Below, piece by piece: positions 39,901-49,065 of a stretch of DNA of 64,000 nt. The stretch comes from Mnemiopsis leidyi (taxonomy: Eukaryota; Ctenophora; Tentaculata; Lobata; Bolinopsidae), in assembly GCA_000226015.1 (NCBI GenBank), contig JH153296.1, forward strand, positions 78,236 to 142,235, given 5' to 3'. Below the pieces are notes generated by a model. That model had not been told where the DNA came from, ran no database searches, and was given only the letters and a program-made list of their open reading frames with translations. Positions within the stretch are counted from its first letter, which is position 1. Every line of letters starts with the position of its first letter. The translations under genes and the position numbers were made by a program.

Positions 39901-41343
39901 GGTAGAACAAACAAGATTTGGAATATCGGAAACTCTATAAGATTGTAAGTAAGCTTTTAAGTAGCGGTTTAAGAGGCTTGACATCATGACATAGCGTTTT
40001 CATAGAAGATTAGCACTGCATTCTTAGTTAGTGTTAGCTCATTAACTAGCTTACATCAACACACATTGAAACATAAGTTGAGATAAATTCTTATTGCACG
40101 TACCAACATAGCACACAGTAGTATGATAAGATTATAGTATAACACAGGGTATATAGAAAGATTATAGTATGACACAGGGTATATAGAAAGAGTCGACATC
40201 AGACATATGGCACGTTTGAAAACTTCAGCCTTTCGTCAAGTTACCATTATAGAACAGTGTAAACATCTACAATTGTTTGAAGGTGATAGCATGTATCGCT
40301 ATAACGTTACATTTTTTACTAAATCGGTACATTTTGCTGTTTATTGATAAGAATCATAGCACCTCAAAAGAAAGCAAAAAAGAAGGAGGAAGCAGGTAAA
40401 ATTACTTACTTTGATCGTCAGTTTCATCCCGCTTCTCAATGCCCAGATCGTAGAACTTTATGTCAAGGTCGACAAAAGGAAGGATAAGTGTGCTCTTAAT
40501 GGTGTCCCAGATAATTCTGAAGGCAATTAAACTTGTCAAGATCTTAATGGAATAATTTTACATATCATTGGAACAGCAGTTCACGTAAATTGTACTGCAT
40601 TAGCACCATACTCAAATAGCACAACTATGATAGATTCCATAAGTGTATGTCATGTTTAAACTTTTTAAACCCTAAAACGTTACCTTAAATTTTTGTCAAT
40701 GATTAACATAGAATACGATTATGCAATTTTTGACGGTTTGATAATAAAAACTAATACGAACGTCAAAAAAGGCACTATTCAGCTGCTACAGTAGTTTTGG
40801 ACTGCTATAATGCACTATTCAGCTACTAGAGTAGTTAATGACTGCTATAATGCATTATCCAGCTAAGACTGATAATAGCAGAAACTTAACCTGGTCATCT
40901 CATCTCCCTGAATCTCAACAACGGTGCCACCTGTAAATAATTATGTGTCTAGGTAAGCTTGATTAGAATTTTCAGCATATTTGATTATTAAAATTAGCTG
41001 CTCTGCATTAGTATTATTGTCAAGTTTTCTTGGCGAATGATAAGTTAAAATGAATCGTCTTATCTGTCGCTAATTTGTATACTTTTATTAGTGGTCCTCA
41101 GACAAGAAAGAACTGTTAACTGAAAACTTTCAAGTTCTAGCTCTTGAGTCTTCATAAGGTGCATTGCTACACAGTGTCTAATAGAATCAGTCATTCCTAA
41201 ATTTCCTTCTTGTAAGATATCTTAACTATGTGCCAGATAGAATAGAACAGGAAATAAGATGGCTTTCTTGCTAAGATCTGAATTACACAAGTTTTCGGCT
41301 CCTTAAAATTGTAAGAATTACCTTGGATTTTGCTGCCAGACAT
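18998..41343 (-). CDS. NADP-dependent isocitrate dehydrogenase, cytosolic IDH1-like
   Basis: Oxidises isocitrate to 2-oxoglutarate with NADP+. Twelve exons on the minus strand: 41343-41322, 40930-40891, 40516-40410, 35250-35164, 34973-34813, 34226-34149, 21312-21110, 20567-20417, 20230-20089, 19766-19716, 19444-19333 and 19094-18998. They sum to 1251 nt (416 residues plus stop; human IDH1 has 414), with all phases matching and no internal stop. Conserved blocks in order: [123 protein letters not shown]. The arginine of TIRNILGG corresponds to the active-site R132 region. It begins [10 protein letters not shown] with no targeting extension, so cytosolic is likely; the C-terminus LVN is a weak peroxisomal signal at best. 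Introns 3 (5.2 kb) and 6 (12.8 kb) contain other genes. Confidence 0.95.
21727..22030. repeat. GC-rich interspersed repeat, relative of the 47.3-48.7 kb block
   Basis: A near-identical stretch of about 38 bp (ttgataacctactgtcgcgg and the bases after it, 21730-21766) recurs at 48006-48045. A second module with gcggcagcagg (21953 on) recurs near 48483 and, inverted, near 47965. It lies inside IDH intron 6. No coding capacity is recognised; it is likely a non-autonomous transposon family. Confidence 0.6.
22823..27754 (+). CDS. SRCR/LDLa 7TM receptor, rhodopsin class, nested in IDH intron 6
   Basis: Cell-surface receptor. A signal-peptide exon, 22823-22889 ([20 protein letters not shown]), ends in phase 1. 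An SRCR exon, 23771-24026, contains [12 protein letters not shown] and [12 protein letters not shown] large exon, 24579-27754, joins the SRCR exon in phase 1. The large exon encodes a cysteine-rich ectodomain with LDLa-type motifs ([16 protein letters not shown] near 26320, [14 protein letters not shown] near 26420, and weaker ones upstream). Seven hydrophobic helices follow, about 26500-27590, with the TM3 end SITRMYGV in place of DRY, TM6 [10 protein letters not shown] and TM7 NPLLYN in place of NPxxY. TM6/TM7 resemble leucine-rich-repeat receptors of the relaxin/glycoprotein-hormone type, but I see no leucine-rich repeats. How the exons between signal peptide and SRCR join is unclear (see 23237-23604). 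The signal exon can splice in phase directly to the large exon. Ligand unknown. Confidence 0.75.
23237..23604 (+). pseudogene. Galectin-like domain segment with a frameshift
   Basis: One frame reads [14 protein letters not shown], then [11 protein letters not shown] second frame, offset by one missing base or two extra bases, continues with [19 protein letters not shown] and ends near [13 protein letters not shown]. Order and spacing match a galectin carbohydrate-recognition domain: the W-G-E core is followed by F-x-I and V-x-I-N strands. The frame break lies near 23395-23410. Phases also fail to match the signal exon upstream and the SRCR exon downstream. It could be a decayed exon, a sequencing error, or a cassette now skipped. 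Confidence 0.5.
24065..24512. mobile_element. MITE-like element in the receptor's intron
   Basis: Terminal inverted repeats of at least 20 bp begin GGGGTCGTTCACATATGACG at the left end, with their inverse at the right end. AAT flanks both sides (24062-24064 and 24513-24515), as a 3-bp target duplication would. The interior is AT- and C-rich and non-coding. It overlaps the open frame running into the big receptor exon, so that upstream part of the frame is not protein. Confidence 0.7.
28131..28852 (-). CDS. Small secreted protein, unrecognised, nested in IDH intron 6
   Basis: Two exons on the minus strand: 28852-28515 (starts [20 protein letters not shown], a signal peptide) and 28329-28131. 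They join in phase 2 to give 178 residues. Four or five cysteines are present ([21 protein letters not shown], terminal YRNC). The remainder is beta-rich looking, for example [11 protein letters not shown] and [13 protein letters not shown] do not recognise the family. It lies convergent to the 7TM receptor and within the 12.8 kb IDH intron. Confidence 0.6.
28853..31822. other. Non-coding part of IDH intron 6
   Basis: AT-rich. I see no exon with both domain support and splice signals. An open frame near 31044-31415 has no recognisable homology and was left out. Confidence 0.5.
31823..33505 (+). CDS. Basic protein of unknown function, nested in IDH intron 6
   Basis: Three exons: 31823-31941 ([20 protein letters not shown]), 32674-32871 and 33085-33505. 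They join in phases 2 and 2 with good GT-AG sites, giving 245 residues. It is rich in Arg, Lys, Gln and Thr ([20 protein letters not shown]), with no membrane segment and no signal peptide. The C-terminal half has [20 protein letters not shown]. No family recognised. The last 25 bp of the coding sequence are duplicated directly after the stop codon (33481-33532). Confidence 0.55.
34480..34812. repeat. Minisatellite built from the IDH exon 5 donor
   Basis: About ten units of 30-34 bp (plus-strand consensus acaaagcctcagagtacctg, then an a/t tract) run up to and include the functional donor of IDH exon 5 (boundary 34813). On the minus strand most units read TTTCAG then GTACTCT, so each carries both an acceptor-like and a donor-like sequence. 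Seven of ten units, counting the true donor, keep CAGGTAC intact. Confidence 0.85.
35925..38019 (-). CDS. SRCR + GCC2/GCC3-repeat single-pass receptor with ITIM-like tail
   Basis: Exon 1, 38019-37926, encodes a signal peptide ([20 protein letters not shown] and following). Exon 2, 37762-35925, joins in phase 1, giving about 643 residues. The open frame upstream of 37762 is intronic. Domains in order: an SRCR-like module ([20 protein letters not shown], then LDNVLCKT); about eight cysteine-rich modules of the GCC2/GCC3 or ephrin-receptor-like type with recurring CPAG, CSC, FWNG and GTYKN motifs; a transmembrane helix ([17 protein letters not shown]); and a tail of about 90 residues ending [16 protein letters not shown] fits the S/I/V/L-x-Y-x-x-L/V/I inhibitory (ITIM) pattern. 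The stop codon overlaps an AATAAA. The whole gene lies in IDH intron 3 on the same strand as IDH. Ligand unknown; a recognition or adhesion role is inferred. Confidence 0.8.
39111..39213. mobile_element. Short hairpin element
   Basis: About 19-bp inverted ends (GGGGAATAAAACCGGCGGA and its near-inverse) surround a core rich in further GGCGGA/TCCGCC pairs. The whole 103 bp can fold back. Likely a tiny MITE. Confidence 0.55.
40131..40190. repeat. 30-bp tandem duplication in IDH intron 3
   Basis: Unit starting attatagtat, with a shared acacagggtatatagaaag, twice in a row, one mismatch. Confidence 0.75.
40772..40864. repeat. 40-bp tandem repeat in IDH intron 2
   Basis: Two 40-bp units start gcactattcagct and end gactgctataat; a partial third follows. 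The block ends about 27 bp from the exon 2 boundary (40891) without including it. Confidence 0.75.
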
Positions 41344-43018
41344 CTTTGAAGTAGACTTGAAGCCCTAAGACAGTAAAGCGGTTAAATATTTAATCTGGGA
41401 CTCAAATTTTAAGTGCAAACCACTTTTAGAACTTAGAATAATTCAAAATATTCTCAATAAAGACACTACACAGCAATAGAAGTTTCCTCAAAATGGAGAC
41501 ATTTTGTTTGGCCCATCATAATCTCTTACACAGCACTTTTATCTTGAATTACACAGTTCATCCTCACATGTTCAAATCACAATTTCTTAATCTTAATATT
41601 CTTGACATTTAATGCTCGTTTAGACAGCCTCTATCTGGCAACAACACCATCTTCCTGGTACTCTTCTCTTTGTTATTGGATCATAAGTATCCTCATTAAA
41701 GATAATCGTCCACAGGTGTTTTGCTTTCTTGTCGTCTGAATGAGATCAAACTAATTTTGAGAAAAACTGCAAGTTCTTGACTCTACCTATTTAGTCTGTT
41801 TTTGTTTTATTATTAGTAGATTGATTAGAGTAGCCGCAGCTTGCCTATAACTTTAACTAAACCAGGTGCAACTATTTAAGACTCTTTGGTTTGAGGCTCC
41901 CGTGTCCTCACAGGTAACCTAGACAAATAATTGTTTTCTGTTGCAAAATAAATGTCTTTAGATCTCACAGGGATAATGGGGTCGTTTTAGCCAGCTAATA
42001 ATCTACGTGATTGGGGAAAAATTAGTTACTTTACAACCTTGTAAACTTTAACTGGTTTATCTGACCTCGCAAGAATGTCGTTTATAAAACGGCCTATCTA
42101 CGATCTCAATTATAGGCTGGTTAACTGTGACATGCAGGTTTCAATATTTCCGTGACCTTACCAGTTTAACAGATACTCAGATAATAGCTTGACAAATTTG
42201 TAACTTTCCGCGATAAATACTTCCTGTTGTTGTAGGTGATGTAGTTTCACGCTCTCTACCAACTTTAGAATGGTCACGGTCGTTGTTCGTGTCGCTTTAT
42301 ATTTCAGTAAACAGCCATTCTGCGATGTTCTCAGTTTTCAGGGGGTAAGATAACCGTCCAGGGAGACATGGACTAATGGTCGAAACATTTTAAACATTGT
42401 TTTGACCATTGTTAAAATGTGAAAATAACCCTGGTCCATTGGTCAAAATTAAACCACGTCCATTATCGTAACTCTTAATTTGCAAAGGTCAAAATAGTAA
42501 ACTCAAATAAGGTGCAACTTGTTTACTTTTATGTCATTGTCAGAGGTGATTTTGGGCGATAACTTTTAACACAAGGAAAACTTCGGAGTCGCCCTCCTTT
42601 GACCATTGACCTTTAATATGGAAGTTTTTGGGTGCCAGATTCATAGTCAGTGCCTTACCCCCCCCCCACCCCTTTTTTCATTGCTTTTGTGTCAACATAT
42701 TTGATGGCTATTATTTGTATTAAAAGTAGAGGACATAGATTTTCACCTTGAACGGCAAATTTGTTATCTTCGAAAAATCTCACAATATTTCCTAGCTGCT
42801 TTTTCCATTTTCAAATTTAGACCATGGTTAGATCTGACTAGCAAACTAGTGTGGTCTTCATAAGCAGATATTGAAAAGGCCCAGAAATGATTATTATATA
42901 ATAGTGTTCACCATTCAGCTTACAAATGTTTTTCTGGAAAATTTGATAAAACATAAAATATGATTAACGAAACGAATGCTGATGTTCACATGACCTAGTT
43001 ACGAGGACATTGCACAGT
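41344..43018. other. Divergent spacer between IDH and the sushi gene
   Basis: Presumed to hold both 5' regions. No coding exon seen. A C-rich run (about 42657-42671) is the only marked feature. Confidence 0.5.
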
Positions 43019-46000
43019 ATGTTGATGATAACAACTATCCTGCTTCTCTGCTTGCCATGCATGTCTCAAGGTATGTGTTGGAATTTTGAAGTATTGAAAA
43101 ATATTATGATCGATATAATCAATTTCAACCTCTTAATGTTTTACCCTTAAAGTTTGCCTGGTCACTTCTAGTAGAAGAAATCGTATTCAAGCACTGAGTT
43201 TTCAGTTTATCAAAATTATTCTAATCTACCAAACATTATTCTTGTGATTTCATACTGAAAACTCAATGCAGGATGGAACTATAAAAATGGTGTTAGTAAA
43301 GTTAATTGGCAACTTGCAGCTATTCTAAAGCACAAAGCTCAAATACTTATAATCCTCAAATATTTCTCATTCTCATGTACATATTTCTGAAATTACAAAA
43401 TTTCCTCAGATTGGACTCTAGTTGAGCGACATAAATTCATAAACTATGACCTTGAGGCACGCCCCCTTCAAATAAAGACTGATTCTGAGACTGGAAGTAA
43501 AGATTACTTGAGCCTTGTTTTACACAAGGCAGATGCTACTATCATAGATGATTATGTTAAAGTGGGATACATTGAAATACAATTTTCCACTCCCCTCAAA
43601 TACTATGTGCATCATTGCTATGTAAAGACAATATGGTATGAGTTGGTTGCGTTTCCTACCACTCCACCAGCAGAGAAAAACAAGATTTGGACCATCACAA
43701 AATCCTTTACTGACCTAGCTATTGATTGTAACGGGTTGAGGGTATTAGATTTGAACTTTGAAGAACATTCTCGAGCTGAGTGTGCTACAAAATGGTCTCA
43801 AGATGTCGCTAAGATAGTATTCTATAGTAAATCAGGAGTAGAGAACAATGATAATGCCTCTGACATGTATAGAATGATACCAACATGTCATACCTTGCCA
43901 GAAATAGCCCATCTTGAGCTACTATCAGGGCAACTGCCAGTAAACCAAGGGACAAAGGTCGCAGTGAAGTGTAGAGAGGGATATAGTCTAGAGGGGGACA
44001 ATCTCATCACATGTCAACAAGAAAATGTGTTCACAGGAAATCCTTCTTGCCATGAAATAGGTAAGTCACACAGCTTGAATCATAAATTAATTTGTGCAAT
44101 TCATCAGATTCATTTAAAAACTAGAAAATTCGATAGTGGATATGATACTGCAAAGTTGAAGTACAAAGTTAATTGACAAAGTTAATTGACAAATCAGAAA
44201 GTAAAGTGAATTTTCATACACACAACTAAATAAGCAAATATCCTCAGAGTGCACCGGTCTGGACTCTGCCTGGAACGACCTCACAACAGAGACTACATTC
44301 CCGGTAGACACAGGAACAGAACTGACTGTGTCATGTGAAGATGGGTTCCTACTGAGTGGCAGTGACACTATCACCTGTACTGAGGGTTCCACCTTCTCAA
44401 GTGTCACAACTCCTTCTTGTGTAAGAAAACGTGAGTATCTTAGATATCTTTTTAGATCTGTGGTAAAAATCATTCAAATTCAACAGAATTTCGACAATTC
44501 TACCATATTGTGTCCATATGGTTTACCAAAGTAAACTTAAGATTTAAATTCGAATTGCTAATAATAAGTTGACATATGAAAATCAACAGAGTGCACCGGT
44601 CTGGACCCTGCCTGGAACGACCTCACAACAGAGAATACATTCCCGGTAGACACAGGAACAGAACTGACTGTGTCATGTGAAGATGGGTTCCTACTGAGTG
44701 GCAGTGACACTATCACCTGTACTGAGGGTACCACCTTCTCAAGTGCCACAACTCCTTCTTGTGTAAGAAAACGTGAGTATGTATTTTACATATGATTTTA
44801 GATCTGCGATAAAAATCATTCAAATTCAACAGACTTTCGACAATTCTACCATATTATGTCCGTATGGTATACGAAAGTAAATTTAAGATTCAAATTCGAA
44901 TTGCTAATATGAAGTTGACATATGAAAATTCCCAGAGTGCACTGGTGTGGACTCTGCCTGGAACCACCTCACAACAGAGACTACATTCCCGGTAGACACA
45001 GGAACAGAACTGACTGTAGCATGTAAAGATGGGTTCCTACTGAGTGGCAGTGACACTATCACCTGTACTGAGGGTACCACTTTCTCAAGTGTCACAACTC
45101 CTTCTTGTGTAAGAAAACGTGAGTATTTTACGTATGATTTTAGATCTGCGATAAAAATCATTCAAATTCAACAGAATTTCGACAATTCTACCATATTGTG
45201 TCCATATGGTTTACCAAAGTAAATTTAAGATTTAAATTCGAATTGCTAATACAGTAAACCCTTGATTTACCGGGCCTCTATTTACCGGCTCCCTCTATTT
45301 ACCCGGCCTCCTTCCTTTCCCCCGAAATTTTTCAATATTGACACACAAAAATTGTTTTCCCGTCTCTTATTTGCGTGTCACATGTCGAAGTATGTTATTT
45401 CATGGTCGTTATATTATATGGCTCCTTCTGTAATTCTGTATCCAATTAAAGCATGCTATACAATTACTATACTGCCCTGATAACTTGATAAAGATACACG
45501 AGATGCTTGACAACAGTCCAGCACGATCGTGTATCAGCATGATGTGATCGCATACGCCGATGGTACGATACGTAGATCGATTAAGAGTCGGACAAGGCCA
45601 TGGGATATATGCTTTCAATAGCAGGGACCGGCACACGTACTACTTCGCCATGTGACACCGTGATCGGTGATAGAGCCTTAACAAGCAAGCTGACAGCTCA
45701 TACACACGTGTACTGATATATACTGATCGAAGATGTAATTCAAAATGTTGGATCTATTCTCACAGTTCTAAATCCCTCAAGGAGCACTTTTATCAAGAAA
45801 TTTGATCAGGATTATGTTTACGTGTAGCTATCAATAACTTAAGTTACTATTTTTGGCCAAAATTAGGCCATATTTTGGCCAAATTCTATTTACCGGGCCC
45901 CTCTATTTACCGGGCCTCAACCCTTTCCCCGAGAGGCCCGGTAAATCGAGGGTTTACTGTATTAAGTTGACATATGAAAATCCACAGAATGCACTGGACT

Positions 46001-46537
46001 GGACCCTGCCTGGAACCACCTCACAACAGAGACTACATTCCCGGTAGACACAGGAACAGAACTGACTGTGTCATGTGAAGATGGGTTCCATCTGAGGGGC
46101 AGCAAGACTATTACCTGTACTGAGGGAACCACTTTCTTATGTGTCACAAGTCCTATTTGTATACAGAAACGTGAGTATTTTAAATATGCCTTTATTAGGT
46201 CTATAAGTACAGATCTATACTTACATGTAACAAGGTAGTAGGTAATTATAAAGGTACTGGTTATGAGGGACAGGGTAGGAACAATGAAGGGAAGCTGGGG
46301 GAGGTGTTATTCGCATTAGAGTATTGAACAAACAATAGTATTTGTGGTGGCTACTAGAACTCAAACCTTGAAAACTAGAATATTTTATTCTTAACAGAGA
46401 TATCTACATGAAATAATGGTTAAATATCGATTGCATTCACAATCTACATACTAGAGTCATGGTGTGGAAGAGGTGCTCAACTTGTAAATTCATAACAGAC
46501 TTTTACAGACTTATTCTCTGCAGTTATGACACAATAA
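43019..46537 (+). CDS. Secreted protein with a unique N-terminal domain and five sushi (CCP) modules
   Basis: Exons: 43019-43070 (signal peptide MLMITTILLLCLPCMSQ), 43410-44060, then four 183-bp sushi exons at 44248-44430, 44590-44772, 44936-45118 and 45988-46170. All junctions are phase 1, so each exon can be duplicated without breaking the frame. The second exon has about 160 residues I cannot assign (SGVENNDNASDMYRM near its end), then a first sushi module (CHTLPEIAHLELLSGQL to GNPSC). The four later modules share ETTFPVDTGTELTVSCEDGF and TITCTEG. The first three are nearly identical; the fourth is diverged with an extra cysteine (FLCVTSPIC). The end is uncertain: a four-codon terminal exon at 46524-46537 (VMTQ-type, then TAA) fits in phase but is weak. 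Likely extracellular recognition or matrix. Confidence 0.75.
45252..45959. mobile_element. pogo/Tigger-like non-autonomous DNA transposon
   Basis: Inverted ends of roughly 27 bp start CAGTAAACCCTTGATTTACC and are flanked by TA (45250-45251 and 45960-45961). CAGT ends with a TA target duplication are typical of the pogo/Tigger branch of Tc1-mariner. The 708-bp interior has no transposase frame. The paralogous intron at 44773-44935 shows the empty site: gctaat-atgaagttgac there, against gctaaTA...TAttaagttgac here. Confidence 0.85.
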
Positions 46538-46734
46538 TATGGTAACCATATGGTTGGTCATCTGATGTCATTTATCAAATTTGTTCTTTGGCGAGTTGGT
46601 AAAAGGCACATTTGTCGCTTTAAGAAAAAACTTGACCGCAAAAAGAAGGAAAATTATTATATTTTTCTCTCTAGAATGTTAGAATAATAAAAAATTCCAA
46701 TAATCAACTAATTACAAAGTGGGACAAAGTAGGC

Positions 46735-46807
46735 ATGAGTTTTATAAACAGGCTGCAGTTGGTAGTGACCTCTATCCTGCTTCTTAGCTGCCCATGCAAG
46801 TCTCAAG
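46735..46807 (+). pseudogene. Orphan signal-peptide exon, paralogue of the sushi gene's exon 1
   Basis: The translation contains VVTSILLLSCPCKSQ, ending at CAAG followed by GTATGTG, the same boundary as the sushi gene's first exon (TTILLLCLPCMSQ). I find no counterpart of the 651-bp second exon before the repeats starting near 47300. It is a remnant of a tandem copy, or its body is outside what I can recognise. Confidence 0.5.
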
Positions 46808-47299
46808 GTATGTGTTAAAATGATGAGATACTGTATTGCAGTTATTGGTATCGCCAAAGTTTACCCTTACACTGCGATGCACAGTGTGCCGGGTCATCCT
46901 TAGTTTAGCAAAAAATCTCATAGAAGCACTGGGATTATTCAATATACATGTCGCCTTTTACAATGGATATATTAATTATTTCGTATTATGTGACATTGAT
47001 TGTCTAATAAGAAGTACTAAGGTACAGCAAATTAGAAAAAATCGTCAAATCCTTTCCTGGCGAACCACCAATCCTTGGTTACAGTCATTGAGACAGAAAC
47101 TCCTTGCTGGATCAGAATTGCGGGCGGTCAGTGACTCTGTTGACCCCATGGAGGATCTTTAAAGCTCACCAAATTAACCAAAGAAGTAATCATAATAAAC
47201 AATAAAAACGATTGAGGGCAGCGGGCAGTCTCAAGTCTGTAAAATTAAAATGGAACAGTTGCACATTCTCTGGTATTGTTCCACACGTTGTGTTGTAGG

Positions 47300-48660
47300 C
47301 TTACAACCTACCGTCATCGCTTCGCGCGCGTCACACCTGCTCCTCGAGCGCATCGCCCGTTAACACGTTGTGGACTTCTTCAAATTTTTTATTTTCTGGA
47401 ACCATTGAACATTTTCTGATTTAACTTTAAGTTTTTGAGCGGAGATGCAAGAGATACAAAATGAAAGGTTAAACAAATAAACAGAGGCTTGGGCCTTGTG
47501 CAGCATTGAGGAGAGAGGTTTAGGAGAACTAATGGTATGAAAATTAAAGGATAGATAAAGGAGGAATGCTGCTTTACTGTGGAAAGGCCGCGACAGTAGG
47601 CTATCAACCTATAAGAATCATTAGCGTATGTAACCACATGGTTATATAAGTTTTGCTTGTACAGCAGCGCGCACCCTCCCGTCATTTTATTCTTTATTCG
47701 CTTCGAATGAGGGTCGGACAAAGTCAGACAAAAGTTTTGCTCTAACCAAAGCCTTTTTGCTTAATATGCGCGTGCTCATGCTTTGATCGCGCATGCGCGT
47801 ACCTTATATTATGGCCGCGTAGGGTCTTACCTGGGGAGAGCCGCGGAACGCCCGGTAAACCTTATCTGACTTTGTGCTACCCTCATTCGAGAATAAATGA
47901 CGGGAGGCGGAGGGTGCGCGCTGCTGTACAACGCGCACCTGGTTAGTTATTGCTACACGTTGCATAGCCCTGCTGCCGCGAAGCGCGCGGCGGCGTGGCC
48001 GCTTGTAGGTTGATAACCTACTGTCGCGGCCATCACGCGCTCTCAAGCATTTCTGGCGCATCGCCCGTTAACTGGTTACTGGTTAGGTGAAGTTAGGTGA
48101 AAACAAGATGACATCTTGCTCTTACCAAGCCCTTGTGCGCGTGTATGTTGGCCGGCGCCCGGCTTAGCAAAGATGAAACTTGCCTGGGGACCTTATAGCT
48201 TAGTCTTTGTTGCTTTGCAACCGATCGGAGGGAATTAAATTCCAGACGCCCATCGCCCGTTGATAAGTTGCTAGACCAATTCATTCCGTACGTGCGCTAG
48301 CTCCAAATTCGGACAGGTCGCCAGCTCAAACTTTGTTTGACTTTGACCGACCCTCATTCGAAGCGAAAAATAAAATGACGCGGACGGGAGGGTGCGCGCT
48401 GCTGTACAACTCAGGCTGAAACAATGTTTACGACAACGATCGATCGGACTTGTCTCACGTTGTGACCCACGCCGCCGCGCGCTTCGCGGCAGCAGGGCTA
48501 TGCAACGTGTAGCAAGATCGGACGGAATTGACGAGATTATATATTATTCGTCTCGGTCTACCGTTCAGCTTTAGCTGCGTGAGTCGGGTATCACCGCGAC
48601 AAGGACGGAAACGTAAAGAGAGCCACGCATGAGCACCCAGTAAAATGTGTCTCACTGTCT
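47300..48660. repeat. GC-rich fold-back repeat block
   Basis: Arms of about 55-60 bp at 47657-47715 and 48347-48411 are inverted copies (each containing the 20-mer gggtgcgcgctgctgtacaa or its inverse). A third, direct copy is at 47870-47932. Other modules (cgcggccatcacgcgctctc, catcgcccgtt, a gcgaagcgcgcgg hairpin) recur in the block and in IDH intron 6. Base composition is far from the AT-rich flanks. Open frames across it are products of GC-richness, not genes. Confidence 0.7.
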
Positions 48661-49065
48661 AATTTCAAACCTATATGTCTAATTTCAACTTTTCTTCAAA
48701 AATCTTTCAGTCATAAGGAGTGAAAAATTAGGTCCTTCAAACCGCGTACTAAGGCAATTGCAATACTAAGGCAATTGCAATTTACAAGTACATCAACTTC
48801 AATTACAATTCAACTACATGGGACTAACAGTAACAAGACATCGGCTATTAGTATTATCATGTAATAATACATCAATCTAAGATTTTCCGTTATTTATAAT
48901 AACCTTTTTAAATGTAACGCAAACAATAACATAAAACTTAAGTAGTTTTACTTTTAAGTAATCGAAGTTTTTCCAAAATGTACATGTACCAAAGCCACAT
49001 CTTTGAACTAATCTTCAAACTTAACTAATCAGTATTGATCCGAGTCCCTGCCAACGCCATCATAT

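Larger units (their letters stand above)
38020..40409. other. Remainder of IDH intron 3
   Basis: No coding exon supported. It contains the hairpin element at 39111-39213 and a 30-bp duplication at 40131-40190. CACGTG is present at 38927. Confidence 0.5.

Noticed and set aside
47804-48574. Open frames in the fold-back block
   Set aside because: They are GC-rich frames on both strands of a repeat, with no domain and no splice context.
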